61,822 nucleotides of DNA from a virus. Shown here piece after piece: positions 1 to 7,711 of this stretch (positions are counted from its first letter, which is position 1; every line of letters starts with the position of its first letter). The position numbers were made by a program, and so were the translations under genes. The stretch is taken from the IMG/VR virus record IMGVR_UViG_3300036832_000756, positions 1 to 61,822 of that record; one strand, 5' to 3'. The notes beneath the pieces were generated by a model. That model was not told where the DNA came from, ran no database searches, and saw only the letters and a list, made by a program, of their open reading frames with translations.

Positions 1-2757
1 CGGTGGCGGATCGAGCCGTCTGTACCCCCGTGGTGGTCGGTGCATACGCATAGCAGGTACTCGGTCAACGACGCCATGCCCACCGTGGCTGCGATCGTGG
101 ACAAGGTGGCCGCGCTCGGTCAGCCCGCGGTGGCGATCACCGACCACGGCAACATGGCCGCGAGCGTGGAGCTGTACCAGGCCTGCAGGAAGGCCGGGAT
201 CACCCCGTTCCCGGGCAGCGAGATGTACTTCGTGCCCGACACCATGGCCTACCGCGCCGACCGGGCGAGCAAGACGGTCAAGGCGACCATGTACCACCTG
301 GGCGTGGTGGCTTACACCACCCAGGGCTACGAGAACCTGGTCAACCTGTCCACCCTGAGCCACCGCAACCACCACTGGAAGCCGCTGATCGACTACCAGA
401 TCCTGGCCCAGCTGGCCCAGGACGGCCGACTGGCGGGACTGGCGGTGAGCACCGGGTGTTTCTACGGCTACCTGGCCCAGACCTTGCTGCATGATGGTCA
501 GGAGAAGGCTGAGCAGTTCCTGCACACCCTGGCCTCCTGGTTCCCGGGCTCGGTGTACGTGGAGATCCAGAACCACAACATCACCCATGACGAGGGCACC
601 GATGACGACCAACTGGCGGACGGGCTGGTGGTACTGGCTGACCGAGTTGGCCTTCCCGTGGTCATCACTCAGGACTCCCACTACCTTGAGCCGGCCGACC
701 GCGCCGACCACGACGGCCTCAAGCGCCTGGTCGCCTTCGGACCGGACCCCGACGACGCCGTTTTCCCCGGTGATGGGTTCCACCTGGCAGACGCCCGATG
801 GATTGCAGATCGTCACGGTGAACGTCGGCTTGCGCGAGGAATGGAAGGACTGGGAGATCTCCTCGGCCGTCACACACTCACGATCCCTGTCCTTGACTCT
901 TACTCGTACTCGGTCCCCGAGGTCGTAGCCAGTCCGTTCACGGCCATGACCGGGCGCACCCAGGCAGCCCTGGAGGGGATGTTCGCACCCCGGAAGGTGC
1001 CCCCGCGGTACCAGCGGCAGCTGGACGAGGAGCACGAGGTGATCAGTGCCTCCGGGATGGCGGGCTACCTGATGATGGTGGCCCAGGTCACCGACTGGCT
1101 GAGATCGCACGACGTGATGTTCCAGACCCGTGGATCCGCGGCCGGATCTATGGTGTGCTGGCTCCTGGGGATCAGCAACGTCGATCCGATCCGGTGGGGC
1201 CTGAGGTTCGAGAGGTTCCTCTCGAAGGACCGCACCAAGCCGCCAGACGTGGACCTGGACGTGGCCCACGACCGACGTGACGAGCTCCTCGAGATGCTCA
1301 ACCTCAGGTTCACCGCTCATCAGATCGGGTCGTGGGCCACTTACTCGCTGAACGACACCGAGGACGAGTTCGGCGAGACCCAGCGAGGGTCGTTGCGGGT
1401 CCGCTACTTCACCGCTGCTGGCAAGAAGGACGAGGGAGCCACGTCCTGGGACGAGGTTCCACTCGCCGATAGAGCCATGCTCTCCTCCTTGAGTGCCCGG
1501 CATCTGTACAAGGGCATGGGCACGAATGCCGCGGGCATCGTGTTGACCAGTACCCAGAATGAGTTCGACCGACTCGTGCCCATGGCCTGGATGCGGCGCG
1601 AGGGTAGCACCGGCGCTTTCGTCACGCAGTACTCCAAGGATCAGATCGAGGCCCTCGGCCTGGTCAAGCTGGACGCCCTGGGCTTGAAGACGATGACAGT
1701 CCTGGATCGTACGATGCGGCTGCTGGGCCTGCCAACGGCCCGGCTGGCCGACATCGAGTTCAAGGACGCGCCCACCTACCAGCTGGTCCGCTCGGGCAAC
1801 ACCGAGGGCATCTTCCAGCTCGAGGGCCGCTCCACCATGTGGGGGCTGCGGGACCTGAAGCCGACCACGATCAAGGACGTGATCGCGGCCATGGCGCTGT
1901 TCCGCCCGGCCACCATGAACACCGGTGCCACCCGGGCGTTCATCGCCCGCAAGCACCACCTGGCCGCGCTACCGGCCCGACACGCACTGATCACCGGCGT
2001 CACCAAGGACACGCACGGGATCATGCTCTACCAGGAGCAGGTGATCGACCTGCTCCGCTCCCTGGGCATGGGTGCCGACGACCTGACCGCGTTCCTGAAG
2101 GCGGTCAAGGCCAGCAACAAGGACATCGGCTCGGCGGGCGACGTGATCGAGACCTACCAGGCTTGGATCGCCGACCGGTGTGAGAGCGAGGGGATGAGCC
2201 GTGCCGACCAGGAGTACCTCCACGATGCGATCGCTGGCTTTGCGGAGTACGGATTCAACCGTGCTCACGCCACGGTCTATGGCATTACTGCGTACCGGTG
2301 CGCGTATCTGGCTGCGCGCCATCCTCTGGAGTTCCACACGGCCCTGCTGGGCGTGGCGTCGGGCGGTGAGTCGAAGAAGGAGAACAAGTACCTCCGGGCC
2401 ACCCGTCGCCGTGGCATCCGTGTCCTGGCTCCCGACATCAACATCTCCGGTGCCTCCTACACCCTGGATCAGTCCAGCGGTGCTGTCCGACGAGGACTTC
2501 AGTCGATTGATGGAGTCGGTGCGGTCAGCGCCGAGAAGCTGTCCGCGCTGCAGCCCTTCGACGGACTAGACGACCTGGTGGCCAAGGCCGCGGCGCACGC
2601 GATCTCGGGCCACAAGGAGTACGACGGCAGCCCGGACTCACTGACCGGGATCCTGGGGAAGATCTATGCCTCGGGTGCCATGACCACCCTCATCCATGGA
2701 AGGAGCAACGATGTCTCGATGCGAGGCGATGGTGTCGATAGCCACCAGTCCGAGTAG
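1..2757 (+). CDS. dnaE: DNA polymerase III alpha subunit (phage DnaE), 5' end open
   Basis: Replicative C-family polymerase. The frame is open to base 1; a GTG at 40 is possible, but residues upstream stay in frame, so the gene is probably cut by the window edge. Counting from that GTG, the PHP domain keeps a full metal-site set (H2, H4, H36, E61, H86, C140, D212, H214). The polymerase core follows: RGSAAGS near 364-370, the catalytic PPDVDLD motif with D405 and D407, and the third aspartate D545 in LVKLDALGLK. GIMLYQEQV and FAEYGFNRAHA match the conserved fingers region. A helix-hairpin-helix segment (GLQSIDGVGAVSAEKL) lies near the C-terminus. At about 905 aa it is shorter than cellular DnaE (around 1160 aa) and ends without an evident OB fold or tau-binding tail. 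The retained PHP residues suggest intrinsic proofreading, which is inference. Confidence 0.93.
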   Translation, partial: RWRIEPSVPPWWSVHTHSRYSVNDAMPTVAAIVDKVAALGQPAVAITDHGNMAASVELYQACRKAGITPFPGSEMYFVPDTMAYRADRASKTVKATMYHLGVVAYTTQGYENLVNLSTLSHRNHHWKPLIDYQILAQLAQDGRLAGLAVSTGCFYGYLAQTLLHDGQEKAEQFLHTLASWFPGSVYVEIQNHNITHDEGTDDDQLADGLVVLADRVGLPVVITQDSHYLEPADRADHDGLKRLVAFGPDPDDAVFPGDGFHLADARWIADRHGERRLARGMEGLGDLLGRHTLTIPVLDSYSYSVPEVVASPFTAMTGRTQAALEGMFAPRKVPPRYQRQLDEEHEVISASGMAGYLMMVAQVTDWLRSHDVMFQTRGSAAGSMVCWLLGISNVDPIRWGLRFERFLSKDRTKPPDVDLDVAHDRRDELLEMLNLRFTAHQIGSWATYSLNDTEDEFGETQRGSLRVRYFTAAGKKDEGATSWDEVPLADRAMLSSLSARHLYKGMGTNAAGIVLTSTQNEFDRLVPMAWMRREGSTGAFVTQYSKDQIEALGLVKLDALGLKTMTVLDRTMRLLGLPTARLADIEFKDAPTYQLVRSGNTEGIFQLEGRSTMWGLRDLKPTTIKDVIAAMALFRPATMNTGATRAFIARKHHLAALPARHALITGVTKDTHGIMLYQEQVIDLLRSLGMGADDLTAFLKAVKASNKDIGSAGDVIETYQAWIADRCESEGMSRADQEYLHDAIAGFAEYGFNRAHATVYGITAYRCAYLAARHPLEFHTALLGVASGGESKKENKYLRATRRRGIRVLAPDINISGASYTLDQSSGAVRRGLQSIDGVGAVSAEKLSALQPFDGLDDLVAKAAAHAISGHKEYDGSPDSLTGILGKIYASGAMTTLIHGRSNDVSMRGDGVDSHQSE

Positions 2758-3046
2758 CCCCCGGGTCCAGTTCGTGATGTGCGGACAGGAGCCGGCCGAC
2801 CTGCATCACAAGCTGACCCGGGCCCGAGGCGGGATCCTGCTCGACATCGCCGGGGAGAGCTACCACCAGCTCTACCTGTGCCGCGAGCACCACGACATGG
2901 CCCACGACGAGGGCAGCGCGTTCGAGCGCGGCCTGCTGATCCACGGCCAGGTGATCACCGGACCCGACGGCAGGCCGCTGTACCACGGCCCCGACGAGTA
3001 CCTGACCGAGCACTACGGGCCCGAGTCGGGGGACCGGAAGCCATGA
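2711..3046 (+). CDS. Small HNH endonuclease-like protein
   Basis: A 111-aa protein with an HNH-type pattern: HHKLTRARGG for the first His strand-loop, then YLCREHHDMAHD for the closing H..H. The ATG at 2711 is chosen because AAGGAG lies 5-6 bases upstream; the in-frame ATG at 2696 lacks such a site. The start overlaps the end of dnaE, so the two are translationally coupled. It is too short to carry a separate DNA-recognition domain. It could be a homing-type nicking enzyme or a replication or packaging-associated HNH protein. The flanking sequence does not decide between these. Confidence 0.75.
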   Translation: MSRCEAMVSIATSPSSPRVQFVMCGQEPADLHHKLTRARGGILLDIAGESYHQLYLCREHHDMAHDEGSAFERGLLIHGQVITGPDGRPLYHGPDEYLTEHYGPESGDRKP

Positions 3047-3246
3047 CCCCGTACGAGCACCTCAAGCAGGCCGAGGCGCTGCTCGGAGCAGCCGATGTGG
3101 CGGTTTCAGAGATCGAGCGGCTGGGGGCCACCCCCGAGGCCCTCAAGCTCCTGACGATCATGGTGGCCACCGCCCAGGCCCACGCCCAGGTGGCCACCGC
3201 GATGAGGACCCAGGTGATCGACCATCGGCGGCCGATCCAGCCCTAG
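3043..3246 (+). CDS. Hypothetical helical protein, 67 aa
   Basis: Starts in an ATGA overlap with the HNH gene stop. The protein is Ala-rich and predicted almost entirely helical (for example PYEHLKQAEALLGAADVAVSE and TIMVATAQAHAQVATAMR). No cysteine cluster, membrane segment or catalytic motif is visible. Its tight coupling to the HNH gene suggests a shared transcript. The function is not recognised. Confidence 0.6.
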   Translation: MTPYEHLKQAEALLGAADVAVSEIERLGATPEALKLLTIMVATAQAHAQVATAMRTQVIDHRRPIQP

Positions 3247-3285
3247 TCGTACACACGTTCGTCGTACTAGTGTTCGATGTAGGAG
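3246..3285 (+). promoter_or_regulatory. Short intergenic spacer with a repeated GTCGTAC
   Basis: The 45-bp gap before the nuclease gene holds two copies of GTCGTAC (3246-3252 and 3261-3267), 15 bp apart. They are followed by TACTAGTGT, a weak TANNNT-like hexamer, and then AGGAG at 3281. This could be a promoter or operator, but nothing else supports it. Confidence 0.25.
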
Positions 3286-3291
3286 ATGCCC

Positions 3292-4047
3292 ATGAAGTTC
3301 TCGGAGACCCTCAAGCACACCGGTCCCGACCTGGTGGTCAGCCAGCGCCACGATGCCTGGCTGCTGGCCAACGACCACCCGGTCTACAGCGAGGAGGCGA
3401 TCTCGTTCGCCACCGCGATGCTGACCAGCGTGGACCGCAATCGGGTCGGCACCCTGAGTGCCAGCTCGCTGGGGGAGTGTGCCCGCTACCAGCAGTTCGT
3501 GTACCTGGGCATGCCCAAGATCCCGCCGGACCAGAAGGGCGCGATGAAGATGGCCAACGGGGCCTTCATGCACCTGCGCTGGCAGATGGCCGGGCTCACC
3601 GAGGGCTGGCTTCCCCAGGCCGAGGTGTGGGTGAGCAGTGCCGAGCACCAGCTGGTCGGGACCATGGACGGGATCTGCTACGACGACTCCATCCTGGAGC
3701 TGAAGTCGATCAACATGAACGGATTCAGTCGTGTGCAGACCTTCGGACCACTGATTCCGCACCTGTTCCAGATGGCTACCTACATGCTGTGCACCGGTCG
3801 GGAGCAGGGTCGGTTCGTCTACGAGTGCAAGGACAACCAGGAGTACCTGGAGGTCCCGATCACCGCCGACCAGCTGCCCATGAGCGAGGCCGAGGACAAG
3901 GCCGAGGCACTGGTGGCCGCCAACGCCGACCACCGGCTGTTCGAGCCGCTGGGCAAGTGCATCGACCGGACCGGCTGGGTCTACACCTCGTGCCCGTTCC
4001 GGGACCGGTGCCTGCACATCCAGACCTGGGAGGAGGCGGCTGCGTGA
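3292..4047 (+). CDS. Cas4/RecB-like PD-(D/E)XK exonuclease
   Basis: A 251-aa nuclease of the Cas4/AddB type. Visible in order: C63 in SLGECARY, H94 in NGAFMHLRW, D126 in LVGTMDG, the E136-x-K138 core in ILELKSIN, Q160-x3-Y164 in FQMATY, and a C-terminal cysteine set C223, C234, C240. Together with C63 these four cysteines fit the [4Fe-4S] arrangement of this family. The ATG at 3292 is preferred over 3286 because AGGAG sits 6 bases before it. Family members degrade or resect DNA ends. Lying beside dnaE and upstream of a RuvC-like gene, it probably acts in phage recombination or replication. No CRISPR array or cas gene is nearby, so a spacer-acquisition role is not supported here. Confidence 0.88.
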   Translation: MKFSETLKHTGPDLVVSQRHDAWLLANDHPVYSEEAISFATAMLTSVDRNRVGTLSASSLGECARYQQFVYLGMPKIPPDQKGAMKMANGAFMHLRWQMAGLTEGWLPQAEVWVSSAEHQLVGTMDGICYDDSILELKSINMNGFSRVQTFGPLIPHLFQMATYMLCTGREQGRFVYECKDNQEYLEVPITADQLPMSEAEDKAEALVAANADHRLFEPLGKCIDRTGWVYTSCPFRDRCLHIQTWEEAAA

Positions 4048-4199
4048 AGCAGCAGACCCGGCTGTGCCCCGTGCATCTCGATGCCGTGGCCGGCGACCTC
4101 GATGAGTTCATCGACTGGGAGATCGGTAGTGAGCTGGAGATCACCGTCACCACTCCCGAGGACTGCGACATCTGCGCCGACCTAGAGGTCGGGACGTGA
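4044..4199 (+). CDS. Small CPxH/CxxC protein, 51 aa
   Basis: Starts at GTG in a GTGA overlap with the nuclease stop, with GGAGG upstream inside that gene. It has two metal-ligand pairs, LCPVH near the N-terminus and CDIC near the C-terminus, separated by an acidic stretch, so a single zinc site is plausible. The function is unknown; position suggests it is co-produced with the Cas4-like nuclease. Confidence 0.6.
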   Translation: MKQQTRLCPVHLDAVAGDLDEFIDWEIGSELEITVTTPEDCDICADLEVGT

Positions 4200-4621
4200 A
4201 GGTGATCCCCGGCCAGGTCAAGGCACCCAACACAAACCGGAGCGTCCGGTACTCCCGCCGGCTGCTCGAGGTGGAGGTGCTGGAGGGCCTGGGCACGCCG
4301 GAGGAGCTGCATGACGAGCTCCTGGGCTACGCCAACGTGATCCTGGGCCGGGCCGACCCGCCCAACGAGATGGACTCGATCATGGACCTGATGGAGATCG
4401 CGGCTGCCTACTACGGGCGCGCGAAGGAGATCGACATGCTGATCCACTGGGAGGAGCAGAACCGGAGGGTGATCCGGGGCAGCCCCTACAACAAGTTCCG
4501 CACCGGCCAGCTGAGGAGCTTCATCGAGATGGCCAAGATGATGGCCGACCTGGGCTCGCGGAGGCTGACCGCCGAGCGGCTGCTCTACGACGCCCGCTAC
4601 GACGCCGGGAACGGGTCATGA
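4196..4621 (+). CDS. Hypothetical protein, 141 aa
   Basis: Starts at GTG overlapping the previous stop (GTGA). The body is helical and charged (LLEVEVLEGLGTPEELHDELL, MDLMEIAAAYYGRAKEIDMLI), without signal peptide, membrane segment or metal motif. It resembles no family I can name. Coupled overlaps on both sides place it firmly in the rightward operon. Confidence 0.65.
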   Translation: MKVIPGQVKAPNTNRSVRYSRRLLEVEVLEGLGTPEELHDELLGYANVILGRADPPNEMDSIMDLMEIAAAYYGRAKEIDMLIHWEEQNRRVIRGSPYNKFRTGQLRSFIEMAKMMADLGSRRLTAERLLYDARYDAGNGS

Positions 4622-4812
4622 GAGCCACCCCGGAGCCCGGTGAGACCCAGTACGAGGCCGACTACCGCCAAGAGATTCGCGAGCTGGCAGAGGAGCTGCT
4701 GATGCGCCGTCGCCAGGTGAGCCGGGTGCTGCTGCTGTGCGCGCGGTGGGACCAGCTCTCCAAGGGCGAGTCACCCACCACCCAACAGATTCGGGAGGCG
4801 TTGCACGAGTGA
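4618..4812 (+). CDS. Hypothetical protein, 64 aa
   Basis: ATGA overlap with the preceding gene. A short helical protein, acidic in its N-terminal half and with a basic patch (LLMRRRQVSRVLLL) in the middle. No recognised domain. Third codon positions are strongly G/C, which supports real coding. Confidence 0.6.
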   Translation: MRATPEPGETQYEADYRQEIRELAEELLMRRRQVSRVLLLCARWDQLSKGESPTTQQIREALHE

Positions 4813-4973
4813 TCTGGGAGATCTGGATGCACCACTCCGAGAAGCAGATCTGGGTGCAGGTCACCAAGGGCAGCCTCGAGGAGTGCCTCGATGACCTGTT
4901 CGAGTGGCGGCTGCACTCGGCCTCATACCCCAAGTACGACTCGGTTCGGCTGGAGGTGACCCGCCCTGCCTGA
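4809..4973 (+). CDS. Hypothetical protein, 54 aa
   Basis: GTG start overlapping the preceding stop by 4 bp; an ATG 18 bases later is the alternative. The sequence is aromatic-rich (VIWEIWMHHSEKQIWVQV), reads as a small alternating beta/alpha protein, and ends in a basic strand. No domain is recognised. Confidence 0.55.
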   Translation: MIWEIWMHHSEKQIWVQVTKGSLEECLDDLFEWRLHSASYPKYDSVRLEVTRPA

Positions 4974-4989
4974 GAAGATCCCGCCCGAG

Positions 4990-5193
4990 GTGGTCCAGGT
5001 GGCCCTGGAGAGAGCCGCCTGGGACAAGCGCCGGGCGGCCAGCGACTACCGGGCCGCGGTGCTGATGGCGCGGGGACAGGGCTGGGCCTACACCGACATC
5101 GCGCGGGTGGTGGGAGTGACCGAGGGAGCCATCCGGCTCTACATCAAGCGCGGCGGACCGAAGCCGATGAAGCGTGCCGAGAGGCGTGGATAG
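4990..5193 (+). CDS. Small helix-turn-helix protein (sigma region 4-like)
   Basis: A 67-aa basic protein whose C-terminal half reads as a helix-turn-helix: RGQGWAYTDIARVVGVTEGA then IRLYIKRGG. This fits a sigma region 4 or resolvase-type HTH. The start is uncertain: GTG at 4990 is used, and there is no ATG upstream. It is probably a DNA-binding accessory or transcriptional regulator of the early region. Confidence 0.6.
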   Translation: MVQVALERAAWDKRRAASDYRAAVLMARGQGWAYTDIARVVGVTEGAIRLYIKRGGPKPMKRAERRG

Positions 5194-5940
5194 GTGGTTA
5201 CTGTGGTTGACATAACGTTGGACGCGATGCACTGTTCGATGCAGTTCACCGACTCGTCCCAGCACAAGCGCGATGACGCCGAGGCCATCTTCAAACGGGC
5301 TGCCCAGCGCGGTACGGACTGGGTGAGCGGCACCGAGGCGGCCCAGGGTGTGTCCTCTGACCTGCGCAGATACCTGGCTGCGTCGGCCAAGAAGTACGGC
5401 TACCGGCTGCACCTGGGGGGCACGGTCTGGGTGGCGGTGGCCAACAGCTTCTTCACCAGCTACCAGGGTGGGTTCATCCCGGTGATCGCGGCCAACGAGG
5501 GCCCGAGCAGGCACAACCCACGCGGGATCGCCTGGGTGCGGGTCGGGAGCAAGGTCGGGACCGTGAACATCGCAGCGGCCCACTACCTGACCAAGGGCAG
5601 CCAGCCGGGACAGCCCAACTACCTGCTGAACGGCCGGTTGACCCGGGCCATCGGGGACTGGGGCCGGCGGGTGGGGAAGGGCCGCGCCCTGGCCTTCATC
5701 TCCGCCGACACCAACACCGCGGACCGGACCAACGACGTGTTCCGGGGCCAGCCCTTCACCACGCTGGCCGATGAGCTCAAGCAGTGGAAGGACACCGGGC
5801 ACGGCGCGATCGACGTGATCGCCTCCTACAACGCCGACACCAGGGTCAAGGCCAAGTACTGGCGACCCCTGCCCGACAGCGAGTTCCGGCTCAACACCGA
5901 CCACTTCGCCTGCGAGGGCGGGTTCACGGTGCGACCCTGA
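5194..5940 (+). CDS. Endonuclease/exonuclease/phosphatase (EEP)-fold protein, copy 1
   Basis: A 248-aa protein with the EEP (DNase I-like) signature set: E48 in SGTEAAQ, H130 in INIAAAHYL, D172-x-N174 in ISADTNTAD, D207 in AIDVIASYN, and D236-H237 in NTDHF. These are the residues that bind metal and catalyse phosphodiester cleavage in this fold. The GTG at 5194 directly follows the previous stop; GTG at 5203 is an alternative. A second protein at 6741-7694 aligns with it through the same residues, so the two are paralogues. The substrate is unknown: DNA, RNA or a phosphorylated small molecule are all possible for this fold. Confidence 0.75.
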   Translation: MVTVVDITLDAMHCSMQFTDSSQHKRDDAEAIFKRAAQRGTDWVSGTEAAQGVSSDLRRYLAASAKKYGYRLHLGGTVWVAVANSFFTSYQGGFIPVIAANEGPSRHNPRGIAWVRVGSKVGTVNIAAAHYLTKGSQPGQPNYLLNGRLTRAIGDWGRRVGKGRALAFISADTNTADRTNDVFRGQPFTTLADELKQWKDTGHGAIDVIASYNADTRVKAKYWRPLPDSEFRLNTDHFACEGGFTVRP

Positions 5941-5975
5941 GGGCGGGGTACGAGGGGACAGGAAGGGAGTGAGCC

Positions 5976-6068
5976 ATGAACACCAAGACCCTGGAGTGGA
6001 TCATCCTGGTGCTGCAGATCGTGATCCTGCTGCTGTTGATCTTCCCGTACGCGCGCAGGCGGCCGTAG
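5976..6068 (+). CDS. Tiny single-pass membrane peptide, 30 aa
   Basis: Begins at ATG 5976 behind GGAAGGGAG. It encodes a 30-residue peptide: a short polar N-terminus, a continuous hydrophobic helix (WIILVLQIVILLLLIF) and a basic tail YARRRP, so a single transmembrane segment with the tail inside by the positive-inside rule. A similar 25-aa peptide follows the second EEP gene at 7712, making a repeated two-gene unit. Role unknown; a membrane anchor, a holin-like or a toxin-like peptide are possibilities. Confidence 0.65.
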   Translation: MNTKTLEWIILVLQIVILLLLIFPYARRRP

Positions 6069-6085
6069 GACAGGTAGGCACACAG

Positions 6086-6136
6086 GTGGTACCACTCGGT
6101 GGTACCACTACCTCCATGTGGTACCAGGTACCACAT
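6086..6136 (+). promoter_or_regulatory. Triple palindrome, likely operator cluster for the RHH regulator
   Basis: Three palindromes in 51 bp: a perfect 10-bp GTGGTACCAC at 6086-6095, the same at 6099-6108 (13 bp centre to centre), and a larger inverted repeat at 6116-6136 with arms ATGTGGTACC and GGTACCACAT around one central base. All share the GTGGTACC half-site. The cluster lies directly upstream of a ribbon-helix-helix gene, the usual place for an autoregulated Arc/CopG-type operator. Confidence 0.75.
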
Positions 6137-6140
6137 CTGC

Positions 6141-6154
6141 TATAGGTTGGTCTC
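6141..6154 (+). promoter_or_regulatory. Candidate leaderless promoter for the RHH gene
   Basis: TATAGG at 6141-6146 matches a -10 hexamer and lies 14 bases before the ATG at 6155. Transcription would then start at or next to the start codon. No Shine-Dalgarno sequence precedes the ATG. The expected -35 position falls inside the third palindrome, so a bound regulator would block polymerase. Confidence 0.45.
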
Positions 6155-6397
6155 ATGACTGACCGAACCCAGATCAACCTGCGTATCGACACTCCGCTGC
6201 TGACCGAGATCGATCGGCGGATCGAGGTGGTGAATGCCCGGAAGAAGCGGGACGGGGAGCAGGCCATCTCTCGCAATGACTGGTTCAGCCACATGGCGAA
6301 GTGGACCGTCACCCAGCTCCCACACCAGGCAGTGCGGTCCGACCTGATCAAGGCCTGGCCGAACCTGCCCGAGGAGGCCTTGGGAATCGAGCCGTGA
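6155..6397 (+). CDS. Ribbon-helix-helix (Arc/CopG-like) regulator
   Basis: An 80-aa protein beginning TDRTQINLRIDTPLLTEIDR, the typical beta strand plus first helix of the RHH fold. A second helix follows (AISRNDWFSHMAKWTV). RHH proteins bind as dimers to short palindromes through the N-terminal strand. The GTGGTACC palindromes just upstream make autoregulation the simplest reading. The start is fixed by the -10 box spacing and the lack of an upstream alternative. It is followed by a GTGA overlap with a winged-helix gene, so both regulators are co-expressed. Confidence 0.78.
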   Translation: MTDRTQINLRIDTPLLTEIDRRIEVVNARKKRDGEQAISRNDWFSHMAKWTVTQLPHQAVRSDLIKAWPNLPEEALGIEP

Positions 6398-6858
6398 ACA
6401 TCCGGGGCAAGAACGGGATCTGGTACAACGTGCCCGACCACGTGTTCGGGGATCGGGATGGCAGGACGTTCGTCCGGGGCCTGGACCGGCAGTCGCTGGA
6501 CACCGAGGCCGGGCTCACCTGGATCTTCATGACCACCCATGAGTGGGTGACCCCGCAGGAGGTGGCCGAGGGGATCGGGTGGGATGCCTGGGACCATGGC
6601 AGTGTCACGGCTCGGATCCGGGACCTGCGCAAGCTGCAGTTCGGCAGCTACACCGTGCTCCGCCGGCGGCGGGAGATGCCACACACCAAGCGCCTGCACG
6701 AGTACCGTCTGATGGACCCGGTGGAGGGGGTGAACGAGATATGGCCGGACACCCGACCTTCCGGCACACCCACTGCTCGAGCCGCTACGACCGAAGTGCC
6801 CAGTCCCTCGAGACCGACCTCGACACGTGGATGGCGGATAGCTCCCTCATCACCCTGA
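6394..6858 (+). CDS. Winged-helix-like DNA-binding protein
   Basis: GTG start in a GTGA overlap with the RHH gene. Residues about 45-95 (EWVTPQEVAEGIGWDAWDHG, then SVTARIRDLRKLQFGSYTV) read as a winged helix-turn-helix with a beta wing ending in RRRR. The last 39 codons overlap the next gene. There the other frame has the better codon usage, so the C-terminal tail here (rich in Pro, Thr, Ser) is probably a by-product of the overlap. Likely a transcription factor acting with the RHH protein. Confidence 0.6.
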   Translation: MNIRGKNGIWYNVPDHVFGDRDGRTFVRGLDRQSLDTEAGLTWIFMTTHEWVTPQEVAEGIGWDAWDHGSVTARIRDLRKLQFGSYTVLRRRREMPHTKRLHEYRLMDPVEGVNEIWPDTRPSGTPTARAATTEVPSPSRPTSTRGWRIAPSSP

Positions 6859-7694
6859 CCGAGATCACCAACAACAACCGCGCGGCCCGGATGGCCGAGC
6901 AGGGCTGGCGCTACTTCAACGCCCGTGACGACGTGGGCAACGACGCCGACAACTGCGGGATCTGCTGGAAGACCGAGGTCTGGCACCGCAAGGACGCCTG
7001 GATCCGCAAGCTGAGCGCCCGACGCTGGATCCGGATCCAGACCCAGCGCCCGGGCCCGCCGCTCTGGTCGTGCAACGTGGTGCTCAAGCACGTGCTCAGC
7101 GACCGCACCCTGCTGGTCAGCCTGAGCCATCTGCCGCCCGCGGTGCAGGGCTACTGGCGCAACCCCGGCCCGGAGCAGTTCCGGGCCCGCAAGGAGGCCT
7201 ACACCGACGCCATGCACCAGTGGAAGAACGGCGTGATCCAGGCCGAGCGCAAGTGGCAGCCGGACGGGGTGCTGGTGGTGGCCGACTGGAACCTGGACCT
7301 CAAGGAGGACTGGGTGCGCGAGTACCTGGACGGGCTGTGGAAGGAGTGCGGGCTGATCCGGGCCTGGACCAACTTCGGCACCGCCGGCAGCTCGCTGGGC
7401 GGGAACCGGCAGATCGACGGCTCCTACTACGGCGGGATGACCAAGGCCATCGAGCCCTTCCTGATGCCCCGGGTGGCCAGCTCGGACCACCGTCCCTACA
7501 AGGAGTCCTTCACGATCATGGGCGGCATGGACATCGCCAAGCCCGGTGCCCAGGACCCCTCCGAGGGCCAGACCAGCCCTGGCAAGCCCTGGTGGGGCTT
7601 CGGGGACTACCAGTACGACGAGATGTTCGAGAAGGTCACCGTGACCGACGAGGGCACCGTGGTGACCTTCGACTTCGACTCGCCACCGTACTGA
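6741..7694 (+). CDS. Endonuclease/exonuclease/phosphatase (EEP)-fold protein, copy 2
   Basis: A 317-aa paralogue of the 5194 gene product, with the same ordered set: H11 region RHTHCSSRY, E41 in ITLTEITN, H130 in VSLSHLPP, D182-x-N184 in VVADWNLDL, D226 in RQIDGSYY, and S248-D249-H250 in ASSDHRPY. The ATG at 6741 gives a 118-bp overlap with the winged-helix gene. It is kept because residues 4-41 align with copy 1 and the codons show high G/C at position three. A C-terminal extension of about 60 residues is rich in Gly, Pro and acidic residues and is absent from copy 1. The substrate is unknown. Confidence 0.75.
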   Translation: MAGHPTFRHTHCSSRYDRSAQSLETDLDTWMADSSLITLTEITNNNRAARMAEQGWRYFNARDDVGNDADNCGICWKTEVWHRKDAWIRKLSARRWIRIQTQRPGPPLWSCNVVLKHVLSDRTLLVSLSHLPPAVQGYWRNPGPEQFRARKEAYTDAMHQWKNGVIQAERKWQPDGVLVVADWNLDLKEDWVREYLDGLWKECGLIRAWTNFGTAGSSLGGNRQIDGSYYGGMTKAIEPFLMPRVASSDHRPYKESFTIMGGMDIAKPGAQDPSEGQTSPGKPWWGFGDYQYDEMFEKVTVTDEGTVVTFDFDSPPY

Positions 7695-7711
7695 GGTGCG
7701 ATGATGGCCCC

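Noticed and set aside
3292-4047. Evidence of a CRISPR adaptation module because of the Cas4-like gene
   Set aside because: No cas1, cas2, other cas gene or repeat array is present in the window; phage Cas4-like nucleases commonly stand alone.
6086-6136. CRISPR-like repeats
   Set aside because: The units are 10-bp palindromes with no spacers, immediately upstream of an RHH gene; an operator cluster explains them.
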